Shown piece after piece: positions 1 through 9,344 of a DNA stretch of 64,000 nt. Source of the DNA: Parietichytrium sp. I65-24A. Its lineage: Eukaryota; Sar; Bigyra; Thraustochytrida; Thraustochytriidae. Under the pieces are notes generated by a model, which made no database searches, was not told the origin of the DNA, and saw only the letters and a list, made by a program, of their open reading frames with translations. The position numbers and the translations under genes are program-made. The first letter of the stretch is position 1, and each line of letters starts with the position of its first letter. The DNA is taken from contig BLSF01000037.1 in NCBI GenBank assembly GCA_012862575.1, forward strand, positions 186,001-250,000, in the 5' to 3' direction.

Positions 1-1071
1 TACAAACAGAGCTTGGAGCCTGACAATAAGGACTGGGCGAAGGTCATCAATCACGACGCCAAGCTGCATGTGCAAGAGCAAATGGACCGCGCGAGATCAC
101 AGCGCGAGGAACAGCAGAAGACAAAGCGCATACTGGACTCGCAAGTATCAGAGATTCAAGCTCGGGAGGCTCGTGCCAGAGATTTGGCGATTCAAGAAGG
201 CAAAGAAATTAGACATGCTCGTCTTACGCAGGAAAAGCATGACCGAGAGGAAAGAGAGCGAAAAAAACGCGAAAACTCTCGAAGCATTGCGGCACGAGTT
301 GCCGAACAGTCCTTTATGGCAGCCAAGGCAGAGTCGAAAAGGAAACAAAGGGTCGCCAAAGAACGAGTTGAGCTCAGGCGAGTTCAGAACCTGATCGAAG
401 AGGATAATCAACGCAAGCAAGCAAGAAAACTGCACCTTAAAGAACAGGATAATCAGATGCGCAGGGAGCTAGAGCAGCAACGAGTCGCGAAACGGGCTCA
501 GAGGCAAAAAGAAATCGAGTATGAGATTCAGCTGCAACAAGAGTTCTCTGACATGATGGCCAAGAAGGACAGAGAACGTGCTGAGCACTGGAATGCGATG
601 CAGGAAAAAATTTCGAAAAACGTCAAGATTGGTGAGCAAGTTTATGATATGCTTCGACAGCAATCAGAGGAAAGAGAGAGATTGAGTGAGAAACAAATGG
701 GACTTCGCAGTGCCAAGCTAAAGCAGGAAGAACTTGACAAGGCTCAAAAGCGCCAGAAGGAGGGCAAAGAGCTTCAGTCCTATCTGCAAACACAAATTCA
801 AGAACGCGAGAAAGCATGGAATCTGCAGAACAAACAGCGTCTTGATGAAGAAGCTCTCCGAGTAGCGCAAGCCAAAGCAGCTATTCAACGGTACAACGCA
901 GCCGAGGCCCAAAAGCGCAAGGAACGAGTCGAATACAGCAAGGGATTGCAAAACCAGATTAAGGTAAACTTTGTCACGCGGAAAAAGAACGAAGGCTGGT
1001 GCCATGGCACTGCAATCATGTCACAAGTCGAACAACAGATGAATCGATCTCTGCTCGCCAAGGTTAAATAA
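1..1071 (+). CDS. Coiled-coil flagellar-type protein (TPH-like), 5' truncated
   Basis: The reading frame is open from the first base of the window, so the start lies outside and about 356 residues of the C-terminal part are present. The protein is almost wholly charged helix, rich in Arg, Glu, Gln and Lys, with no Pro or Gly breaks until the last 40 residues. That composition and the Arg/Glu register resemble trichohyalin-plectin-homology (TPH) proteins such as CFAP45, CFAP53 and MNS1, which bind inside or along axonemal microtubules. The short non-coil tail (MSQVEQQMNRSLLAKVK) looks like a conserved terminus. I cannot tell which family member it is, and a generic coiled-coil protein is possible. 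The stop lies 37 bp from the stop of the convergent next gene. Confidence 0.75.
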   Translation, partial: YKQSLEPDNKDWAKVINHDAKLHVQEQMDRARSQREEQQKTKRILDSQVSEIQAREARARDLAIQEGKEIRHARLTQEKHDREERERKKRENSRSIAARVAEQSFMAAKAESKRKQRVAKERVELRRVQNLIEEDNQRKQARKLHLKEQDNQMRRELEQQRVAKRAQRQKEIEYEIQLQQEFSDMMAKKDRERAEHWNAMQEKISKNVKIGEQVYDMLRQQSEERERLSEKQMGLRSAKLKQEELDKAQKRQKEGKELQSYLQTQIQEREKAWNLQNKQRLDEEALRVAQAKAAIQRYNAAEAQKRKERVEYSKGLQNQIKVNFVTRKKNEGWCHGTAIMSQVEQQMNRSLLAKVK

Positions 1072-1108
1072 AGCAGCCTGACAAGACCTATGTAACCTGG
1101 AACGCTCT

Positions 1109-2287
1109 CTAGGAGAAGAGTCTTCTGGGTACGTTTTCGCGCTCAGAGCTTGATTTCTCCCTCCTTATTACTCTGCCCGGACTTGGCGTTGCTCCGATCA
1201 GCTCAAGGATGCTCTCAGTACTTTGTTCGGCACTTTTTGAACGGGATGGGGACTTTGGGGGTGTCATACCGGATACAATTTTATCCCAAATTCCATCATA
1301 TTTCACTGCAACCGCCGGGGGTGTCGGCGGTGCAGCCGAAGCCTCTTTTTCTTTGGCTGTATTTATTGATATAGTGCTGGTGGCTTGGACGCGCACACGC
1401 GCTACGGAATCCCGCTCTACCAATTCCGCGTCTCGTTTCCGCAGTAAAGTGTAGCTATCTGCTTGAAATAAATCTGAAAAACTTCCAATCTCTGAATTTG
1501 TGCTTGAATGCGTTTCAGTCGGAAGAGCTTGACATTCCGCAATGTCAGGCTTGTCCGCACCGCTAAAATCAAGCATCTCTTCCTCCTCTTCGTGAAAGAA
1601 TCCAGCGGTAAGCGCAGGCGTGGCACTGTTCTCGCTGTTTATTTTGTGCTCTAATTCTCGAAGCTCTATCTCGATTTTTTCTATGTCTTGCACAATTCGC
1701 CTCACGTCTCGACCGGCGACAAGTTCTGCGCTCCGCTTCGCAAGGAGCTTCGAGTGCACCTTTCGAAGTACTCCAAGCTCCCATTTCCTCCGTTCAGGGC
1801 TTGGAGTTTTTCTCGCTGCGTAATTTTGCTCAGGTGTCCGTCTCGCATGCATTGGTGTTCGCGGCGGCTCTTCTGATGTCTGATGGGCATGCCCGAGAGC
1901 ATTTTCTGGACTGTCTGACTTATTCGCCTCTACAGATTTGCTGGCGGCTACGGTTTCTAGGCCATTGGATGCGCTCAGAAGCTTTGGATGAGCTGATATT
2001 CCAGCGCTTGACTTTGGCACGCTTTGCCCAAAATCCACACCTTCGGAGCCAGCAAAAATAGAAAGCGTGGACCGCTGTCTCCGCATAAGCGACTTTAGCA
2101 CGCTCCGAGTCGTTCGCAATTGTACCTGCGCGCGGCTCCATGCAGTTTCCGATGGGTCATTTGCAGAAGCTTTTATCCGACTAAACTCAACCTCCGTTAG
2201 CTCCACGCACGCTTCTACTAGCTTGACAGTATCCAACATTTCCTTCAGCAAAGCTTTGGCATCTTGCCCCTGCAACTCCTGCGACAT
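1109..2287 (-). CDS. Hypothetical protein with short coiled-coil segments
   Basis: About 392 residues from the internal ATG (MSQELQGQD). An in-frame ATG 27 codons upstream (2368) is possible, but the extra residues look less protein-like. The N-terminal 80 residues are helical, a Ser/Pro-rich linker follows, then a basic helical segment near residues 170-220 (RRKWELGVLRKVHSKLLAKR) with an acidic patch (EEEEEM). The C-terminal third is disordered and has several SP/TP sites that could be proline-directed kinase targets. I recognise no family. It converges on the coiled-coil gene at the window start and is divergent from the 2067-residue gene. A short upstream minus-strand ORF (2365-2604) could be a 5' exon, but I see no convincing splice pair. 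Confidence 0.6.
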   Translation of the reverse strand: MSQELQGQDAKALLKEMLDTVKLVEACVELTEVEFSRIKASANDPSETAWSRAQVQLRTTRSVLKSLMRRQRSTLSIFAGSEGVDFGQSVPKSSAGISAHPKLLSASNGLETVAASKSVEANKSDSPENALGHAHQTSEEPPRTPMHARRTPEQNYAARKTPSPERRKWELGVLRKVHSKLLAKRSAELVAGRDVRRIVQDIEKIEIELRELEHKINSENSATPALTAGFFHEEEEEMLDFSGADKPDIAECQALPTETHSSTNSEIGSFSDLFQADSYTLLRKRDAELVERDSVARVRVQATSTISINTAKEKEASAAPPTPPAVAVKYDGIWDKIVSGMTPPKSPSRSKSAEQSTESILELIGATPSPGRVIRREKSSSERENVPRRLFS

Positions 2288-3097
2288 AGCGCCGAGAGCG
2301 TGAGGTTCGTTTGTTTCACCCAGTCCACTTCGAAGTAGGACCGCGAAGCCGACTTTGCACTCCGTCAAAGCCTAAAAACTTTAATCTCCCTACTCGGACA
2401 ACTCTCCCAGAAGCACTCTCGCTGGCCTTGCGCTCTCCACAAGTTTACACGCTCAAATACCCAACGAGCCAGCTTGCCGCCAACGAAACTTGCTTCGCTC
2501 TCGTCCACGGTCTTTTCCTTCTCACTTTTCGCGTGCTCCTCTTGTGAAACACTCGGTGCAGTGTGCACAGTTGGAGAAGTTGGAGGGGAAAAAAAAATAC
2601 TCAAAGTTTTTCAAAAATTAAATTACACTTGGCAGAATTGAACTCGGTCCGCCACACTCGGAGTATGGTACTGTTTGCTCCAACTAAAATTTACTGTATG
2701 GCATCTGGTACCGGTCACCTTAGTAATAAAAGAACCGACGGACGGCAGAAGAACCAAAACACTTAGCTAGAAGGACCGACTCCTCCTATTCTGAACACTA
2801 CGATGGCGGTACTCAGTACTTGCTGTCCGTTAACGGCGTCAGAAACTTGAACTTTCCTTTGAACTTGGACCCAAGTTGAACTTGAACGCGTGTGAAGCGC
2901 GAAATCCACCCCACACCTGACAGGTGTCCTCGAAGTGAGTGCGGGCTTACTGAGGAGGTGCGCAGGTAGGCGCTCAGGTGAGGTAGTAACTTGACCTGTC
3001 GGCGAGGGAGTACACAACGGAGGTGTTTTACGCTGTGAGAGAACACCAGCGGGAAGCAGGCCGTGGATGTGAAACACATATGGAGAAGTGAGCCAAA
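2288..3097. other. Divergent intergenic region
   Basis: About 0.8 kb separates two divergently transcribed genes and presumably carries both promoters and 5' UTRs. I see no TATA-like element at a decisive position, no RNA gene and no protein-like ORF beyond the doubtful minus-strand ORF at 2365-2604. Confidence 0.5.
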
Positions 3098-6000
3098 ATG
3101 TCGGAAAAGACGATTATGCTGGTGATTCGCAGCGATCTTAAAGACAAGATTGAAGGCATTGATGAAGAGCATCTGTCAAAACCCAGCGAGGTGTTCGTGT
3201 CATGGTCGGCATCGATGAGTCTGCGCGCGGAGAAAAAGGAGCAAAAGATGTCCAGAATGTCCACCAGATTGCTGTCCAGAGAAGCACAGTCTTTCGCCAG
3301 CACTTCACGTGGAGACGGACAAGAAGCAGCACCTGCGGAGAGGCCCGTGGAGATACCCGCTTCTCCTGTCGCCCGTCGTGGCTCAGCCGCTCTGATCAGC
3401 AAGAAGGACCGGGCCTTCCATCTCATCAAGGTCATGACACATATGTTTGGTGTAAAGAAGAAGGAAGAGTCAAAGCAGTCAGAGATATCATCTGAAAAAT
3501 CAAAATTTGCAAATGCGTCCAAGATTGGAACAATAGAAGTGGCTCCTGATGAAATTAATCTCGGCGAGCTGAAAAAGCGGTTCTATTCACTGAGCAAGAA
3601 CCCGAATGTTCTGAGTGACGACACGTGTATATATTGCTTAGACCCAGTCGTAGGTACGGAAACAAGCGTGATGACGTCTACGTTTCTCAGATTTCTGGCC
3701 AACAGATTTTTAGAGTCGAAAGCGCGAAGATATGCGGTCACTGTGCAGCGAATCTTTTCGGACTTTCAGTACGGATTGACGAACAAAGGCCAAGAGTCAG
3801 ACGCGATCCATGCACTCTATGGCATTCGTTGTTTGGCAATGTGTTCTGAAAATATGAAGCTAGCCCAATGGGACAAATTTGTCACGGATACATTGCTTAC
3901 ATTTGCATTGGATCAATTTCCTGAACGTGACCCAAACATACCCCTAAGCCTGGAGCCACCAATGTATCAAAATTGCATTCAATATCACGCAATTGCGGCC
4001 CTGCGCGAAGTGGCTTCTCAATCCCACCTTCTTCAAGCGCGCCTCACCTCGCTTGGAGCTATCAAGTGCGTTGTCAATTTCGTGTCGGAGCACATATCAA
4101 GGTTAAGATCCGGGAAGCCACTTTTTGTCCGAGATGGGGAAGACACAGAAGCCTTGATTCTTGCGGCGTTAGTATTTCTTACGGCCATGTCAACTCAAGC
4201 AGACTCCCAACTGGCGTTTTGGCATTGCGACAACTCGCTTTCTCTTTTGATTCAACTTTTTCAAGCATCCAGGGGCGAACTCTCTCTGCACAAAAAAGAG
4301 AATCTGGAGGACTCTTTGACGGACTCTCAGGCTGAGCACGTGGCTGAAAAGACACCTCACAGAGAAAAAATATCGAGCCTCCTCTTTCAGCTCATTCGGA
4401 ACACGTCATTGTCGCTTCGGGGTGAACTAGACCGGTTTTCTGGGGATGAGGGTCTCATCCGCAATTTGTTCAGTCTTTGCAAAGAGATGGTGCGTTCGTG
4501 TCATAAGGTTGGCAAAGGCCAGCGGATAAAGTGCGTTCCAAGCCGGGCTGTAAGCTTGATGAGTGTGTCTGCAAATCTAAGTGAGCAATTCGACATGATA
4601 CTTTCGCAACAGGAGGAGGCGGGGTTAGCATTCGTTCAGGATATTTTAGGCCTACTGTTTGAGTCAGACGTGCATGAGTTTGTAGCGAGGAAGCAACTCG
4701 AAGAAAAGCACTTTTATCTTTGCGCAACAATCTTCATGGCAAAGCTTGCTTCGTGCACATCTCTTGTCAAGATTCAATTACACACATGTCAAGCGTTGCT
4801 CAAGATGTTTTCTAGAGGCGACTTATCGAAAGGCTCAGAGGCAGTTATAAAAGCAGCTTGCCTTGAAACTCTCTTGGACGGCTTGGCTAGTGCAGCGCCC
4901 GAGACGGTCCCTGACTTACTATTTGAAGAACTCGCAGAGCAGATCATTACGGTTCTCAACTCCCTTGCCGGGAGCGAGTTGGACATAATTCAGTACATCA
5001 CGTTCAATATTGCCAGGCTTCGATTCTCTGGCTCTCAGCTCATATTGTGTCGCAAGATCATGGCTCGCGGAGCGCTTTCTTCTCTATTCATGCTTCTAGA
5101 AAAGTGCTGGGACAATAAAAAAGCCTCTTTGCAAGCTATCAGCGCCATTGTAACGTTGACAAGCGTGCTCAGAAGGAGAGAAGAGCTTGATTTGCAGGTT
5201 TCACTCTCTGATAAGGAGATTGTGAGACAAGTCATGCAGGTTGTGGACAAGTTTCAAAGTGCGGGACCAGATTGGGTGCGAGACTCCTTGATGGTCTCCA
5301 ATTGCGCGAGTCTCGTATGGAACACAAGAAGTGCGGGGTTTCTAGACTTTCAAATAGTTCCTCTCGTTCGAAGATTAGCTTTCTCGTATTTTCGAAACCC
5401 TAAGCCTATTTGGGGCCAAATTAGCGGGTTCTTTTGCTATGCCATTATGGAAACCATTCGCGAAACAAAATTCACAGACGCGAAGGAAACTCAGGTACAG
5501 ATGGGCAATGAAAATCAGCTGGAGGCCACCACCGAGACCACCACTGAGGCAGAAGGGGCGGTTCTAACCCAGGAGTCAGAACATTATCACGTGATTACGC
5601 AGTTCTCAAGCTTCCTGATCCAACAACTGAATCAGTGTGGTGGAATCGTTCAAGCAGAGACGCGAAAAGACTCTCAAGTGCAATTTCAGGAGGAAGACAA
5701 GGTAAGCAACCCAAACAAAGAAGCCCCAATAACGTCTGCAATGATTACTTTACCACCCCTTCCACAAGCTTGCGGGCCGCTCCTGCGCAAAACGGACGGT
5801 CTCATCCGCAACTTTATTGGCCACAAATTCCATATTGAGAAGGAGGAGCATGACGCTGTTCGTTCATTCTTAGATAACAATGACGAAAGCAGCGATTCGG
5901 AACGGGAAGAGGACAGTACAATCGAAGATGAGACTGACAATGGCCGATCAGCCGAGTCAGAAAACCACTCGCGGCACCCCACGGATGATGGCAGTGCTTG

Positions 6001-9000
6001 CCAGAACGGAAACCATGACACTTTAATCCAGCTCGCGTTCAAAAGGTGCAACGCCGTACTTGGGTTCCTCAATCAATTTCTTGCAAACCTGGACGAGGCA
6101 AACATCGGAAAGGAGCTGTTTCACTCCCTTAGAATAGACACCCTCAGGGTTCTATTTTACATGGCTGAGCATCCACTAGCACCACCAGATCTTCGCTCAA
6201 GCTGCGCGGAAGCCATCTTTTCGTTGTTGGAAGCCAGCGATGATTGGGCCAAGAAGAAGGAGGACATCTTTCGGTTAATACAAGCCATCTCTCACTTATT
6301 CGGGGCTGCGGTAAAACTCGAAGGTCGGTGTGTACGGCAAGCTCTTCGCGCTTGTCTTTTCATAAAGACAAATATGTTGCATTTGGGCGGAGGGAAATTT
6401 TTGGGTGAATTAGTGAAGACTGGCCTGCACCATGCATTGATAAACTTTCTTGGACATTGCGATGACCAAGATACGCTCAGCAAAATTTATGCGGTCGGAA
6501 GCTTGCTAGTACTTGCGCAGAACTCCAAACAGCAGCAGGTGAGCATTGCTAAACTCACTGGGGCGGTAGATCTGTTGCTTGTGCTTGCTGAAAACAGTGA
6601 CCCCGACCCAATACAGAACATGATCCTTTCATCCCTGGCTACCCAGACTCTTGTCATCCTCCGAGCCAACCGCGCAAACGCAACGCCATTCTATATGTGC
6701 GAGCTTCGGCGCAAGGACTTGAGAGGGAAATTTCGGGAGTGGGAGGAAGCACACCACACATCCGCCTCTACATTGCAGACACAGACATCGGAAGACTACC
6801 TCTTGAAAGGCGCTAGTGTATTGACACTTTCGGCAACTGATACGGAGGCAACGCCAAGCGCAGACTTGTTTCCCCTTCCCATGACAACGCTTACAAACAA
6901 CTCAAAACTTTACGTGTCGCGGAGAGAGCTTTCGGAACCTTTGACAATTCAGATTGCGACACAGAACTTTGATCTGACAGAAGAAGAGATGCTTCCAACG
7001 CCACGGACATCTTCATTGACCCACCGGTTCAGAAAGAATGGAGCTTGGATTCGCGGGCCTCTAAAACTCAGCCGTGTTTTGATACCTCTTTCCATTCGGC
7101 CCATGAATCCTCAGATAAATCCGCACAAATTCCTGGACCCCAAAACAGGACTGCTACAGTATATCCCTTTGGAAATGGTGTTCACTCGATCAAAAGTGAA
7201 CGGGTCCGCAAAGTCGCAGCTGAAAACGATGAGGTATCTTCACGAGTCATCACAAGCTATCGTGCTTGACGACGATGAAGATTGGGAATTAGAGTCCTCA
7301 ATTTACGCAGCAAGATTGAACAAAGGAACGGACGTTGGAAGGCTTTGGAACTCGGACGAAGATTTCTCCGCTATGCTAAATTGGGACTTTTGTATGTGCC
7401 AGCGCAAACCGAGCTTTGTGACTAGGATCAGCTCGGTCCATTCTCGCGGCGACATTCAAACGTCGCTTACGTATTTGCAGCAGAGCTATTCAAATGTGGT
7501 AACCACGTTCATGTTCTACACCAGCACGGAGAGCTTTGAGTGTGACTCCCTTGTCGAGGGCACATACAATTTGTTTGCTCTCAGCCGTCAGCAGTATTGG
7601 CATTTTGTTGAAGATCATCGCTTAGTTCGCCTCGCCCCGCACATGACCTATGAGGACTTCGATGCTATTTACGATCATGTCACGCTTGGGCATCAACCGA
7701 TCAGCAAAGAGGAGGCGGCAACGAATCTTGCAAGCGCATGCTTCAAACACAGCAAGCGAGGGGCACCCATGCTGCGCTACCACTTTCTAGAGCTTCTTTT
7801 TCAGCTTGCCGACGCAATGTTCATTCGCGTCCCTGATTCCATAGAAATTGGCGCTAAATACCTTTGCCGAGGAGTCCTTCGTCTGCTCGAAACATGCTTC
7901 AGGGACCTCGGTTCGCAAGACATGCTCAATGCTGATGTGTTTCGCCATCACAACTTTTATAGGCCATCCGTTCACAAGTCATTCCGCCGCAATGCACGTG
8001 CGCTTCAGGAGGAGCTTTTTGAGGTGTATTGCAATAGCACCCTGCGATCTGAGCTTTGGGGTGCTGTCCCAAAAACGCGCATGTGCATTTATGACTGGAA
8101 CTTTCTCCTGGACAGTGTTGGGGCGCTACGGTACCCGCAGTTTTCATGTGCGGACAGCAACATTGTGTTTCAGCAGTCCATCTTGCCGATTGTGAATCTC
8201 GTACAAGACTGGAGGAAAGCCTGCACTCTTACGTTTGTGTCCTTCATGGAAGCCATCGCCCGGTTGTCCCAATTCTTGTTGCTTCCCTCGGAAGACTTGA
8301 TGCTAAGCACTGGGGTGAGAAGCATCGGACACTTTTACGATATGTTCCACTCGACGGACATGTGGAGATTCTACCAAGAGTCAGAAAGCTCGCACATGCA
8401 TGATTGGGTCGAGAACAAGAGAAGCCACCACTCCAAGCAAGACAAGGACGCAAATTTGTTCGTTGGGCGCCACATGGTTCTTCATTTCTCACAAGTTGAG
8501 GCGACTGTGGATTTGCTACTGAAGGTGAAGTTTCTGAAAGCAAATGAGGAACTCCGGGATGCTTGCTGGCTCAAGAGGTTAGCATTAGACTCGCCTCTGA
8601 ACCCGCTTTTTGACATCCAGGTAGCGCGTGATTTTCACATGAACATATTCACTAATAAGCTAGCGGACGCAAACGCCTTCTCTTTTGTGAAAGATGCTGC
8701 GAAACTCTTCGAATTGGGTGCTCAGAATCACGATAGTCTTTCTGCAGAAATTCAGTCGCAGCTGTTGTCACTATCATATGCTATGTGCGAAATGATTCGT
8801 CGGGAGCTAATTCACTGTGCCTGGCCGGAGCTTCTCAAGAAGGTCAGTATGGTCGACATGCCAGTTGGGTTGATTGCTCCTGAGATACTTGCGGGGAAAA
8901 GTTCCTTTAAGGGTGTCCCGAATCCAACAAAGTGGCTGAATCAGGAGGACGCTGTGGTAGGATCAGAGGCGAACGTGCGTCTAGTTTCGCCATTTTTGCA

Positions 9001-9301
9001 CTTCACGCTTGAGGAGGACAAGTTCACGTACTCAAAAGTTATGATTCACGAGGGAGACGCGTTGCATCTTCGCCGCATATCTTCCAGACAGTTTCATCAG
9101 CAGGGCTGTAAAAAACTGCTGGACGTATGGAAGCTGCAAAACCCAGATTCTGAGGTGGCCAAGGGCCGCAAGTCATTTGAAGAAGTTACCGATGAGCTCA
9201 AGACTAGTATTCTCGAAATGGTACACATTGCTGTGTATAGATACACATGCCATGTTATGGCATACTGGATTGCGCGAGTTGATGAAGAAGTGAATACCTG
9301 A
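3098..9301 (+). CDS. Very large helical-repeat (ARM/HEAT-like) protein
   Basis: A single uninterrupted 2067-residue reading frame. Residues about 1-150 are charged and probably disordered. From about 150 to 1200 the sequence is a run of amphipathic helices with Leu/Ala spacing typical of armadillo/HEAT solenoids. A strongly acidic linker lies near residues 926-955 (DSEREEDSTIEDE). The C-terminal half is folded and different, with modules of the form F-x-x-F-x-x-A-x-x-x-L-A near residues 1560 and 1710 (SFMEAIARLSQFLLL) that resemble the EF-hand-like helix pairs of protist flagellar proteins. There is no signal peptide or membrane segment. I do not recognise a named family; a scaffold or axonemal role is inference from the modules and from the neighbouring coiled-coil and kinesin genes. 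No intron is needed. Confidence 0.85.
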   Translation: MSEKTIMLVIRSDLKDKIEGIDEEHLSKPSEVFVSWSASMSLRAEKKEQKMSRMSTRLLSREAQSFASTSRGDGQEAAPAERPVEIPASPVARRGSAALISKKDRAFHLIKVMTHMFGVKKKEESKQSEISSEKSKFANASKIGTIEVAPDEINLGELKKRFYSLSKNPNVLSDDTCIYCLDPVVGTETSVMTSTFLRFLANRFLESKARRYAVTVQRIFSDFQYGLTNKGQESDAIHALYGIRCLAMCSENMKLAQWDKFVTDTLLTFALDQFPERDPNIPLSLEPPMYQNCIQYHAIAALREVASQSHLLQARLTSLGAIKCVVNFVSEHISRLRSGKPLFVRDGEDTEALILAALVFLTAMSTQADSQLAFWHCDNSLSLLIQLFQASRGELSLHKKENLEDSLTDSQAEHVAEKTPHREKISSLLFQLIRNTSLSLRGELDRFSGDEGLIRNLFSLCKEMVRSCHKVGKGQRIKCVPSRAVSLMSVSANLSEQFDMILSQQEEAGLAFVQDILGLLFESDVHEFVARKQLEEKHFYLCATIFMAKLASCTSLVKIQLHTCQALLKMFSRGDLSKGSEAVIKAACLETLLDGLASAAPETVPDLLFEELAEQIITVLNSLAGSELDIIQYITFNIARLRFSGSQLILCRKIMARGALSSLFMLLEKCWDNKKASLQAISAIVTLTSVLRRREELDLQVSLSDKEIVRQVMQVVDKFQSAGPDWVRDSLMVSNCASLVWNTRSAGFLDFQIVPLVRRLAFSYFRNPKPIWGQISGFFCYAIMETIRETKFTDAKETQVQMGNENQLEATTETTTEAEGAVLTQESEHYHVITQFSSFLIQQLNQCGGIVQAETRKDSQVQFQEEDKVSNPNKEAPITSAMITLPPLPQACGPLLRKTDGLIRNFIGHKFHIEKEEHDAVRSFLDNNDESSDSEREEDSTIEDETDNGRSAESENHSRHPTDDGSACQNGNHDTLIQLAFKRCNAVLGFLNQFLANLDEANIGKELFHSLRIDTLRVLFYMAEHPLAPPDLRSSCAEAIFSLLEASDDWAKKKEDIFRLIQAISHLFGAAVKLEGRCVRQALRACLFIKTNMLHLGGGKFLGELVKTGLHHALINFLGHCDDQDTLSKIYAVGSLLVLAQNSKQQQVSIAKLTGAVDLLLVLAENSDPDPIQNMILSSLATQTLVILRANRANATPFYMCELRRKDLRGKFREWEEAHHTSASTLQTQTSEDYLLKGASVLTLSATDTEATPSADLFPLPMTTLTNNSKLYVSRRELSEPLTIQIATQNFDLTEEEMLPTPRTSSLTHRFRKNGAWIRGPLKLSRVLIPLSIRPMNPQINPHKFLDPKTGLLQYIPLEMVFTRSKVNGSAKSQLKTMRYLHESSQAIVLDDDEDWELESSIYAARLNKGTDVGRLWNSDEDFSAMLNWDFCMCQRKPSFVTRISSVHSRGDIQTSLTYLQQSYSNVVTTFMFYTSTESFECDSLVEGTYNLFALSRQQYWHFVEDHRLVRLAPHMTYEDFDAIYDHVTLGHQPISKEEAATNLASACFKHSKRGAPMLRYHFLELLFQLADAMFIRVPDSIEIGAKYLCRGVLRLLETCFRDLGSQDMLNADVFRHHNFYRPSVHKSFRRNARALQEELFEVYCNSTLRSELWGAVPKTRMCIYDWNFLLDSVGALRYPQFSCADSNIVFQQSILPIVNLVQDWRKACTLTFVSFMEAIARLSQFLLLPSEDLMLSTGVRSIGHFYDMFHSTDMWRFYQESESSHMHDWVENKRSHHSKQDKDANLFVGRHMVLHFSQVEATVDLLLKVKFLKANEELRDACWLKRLALDSPLNPLFDIQVARDFHMNIFTNKLADANAFSFVKDAAKLFELGAQNHDSLSAEIQSQLLSLSYAMCEMIRRELIHCAWPELLKKVSMVDMPVGLIAPEILAGKSSFKGVPNPTKWLNQEDAVVGSEANVRLVSPFLHFTLEEDKFTYSKVMIHEGDALHLRRISSRQFHQQGCKKLLDVWKLQNPDSEVAKGRKSFEEVTDELKTSILEMVHIAVYRYTCHVMAYWIARVDEEVNT

Positions 9302-9344
9302 GTTAATTTCACACTACCAATAATAGAAATTCTTCGCGTTTTCG

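Noticed and set aside
2620-2660. tRNA T-arm-like sequence (GAGTTCAATTC on the minus strand)
   Set aside because: The flanking bases do not pair into a T stem and no anticodon arm or acceptor stem is present.
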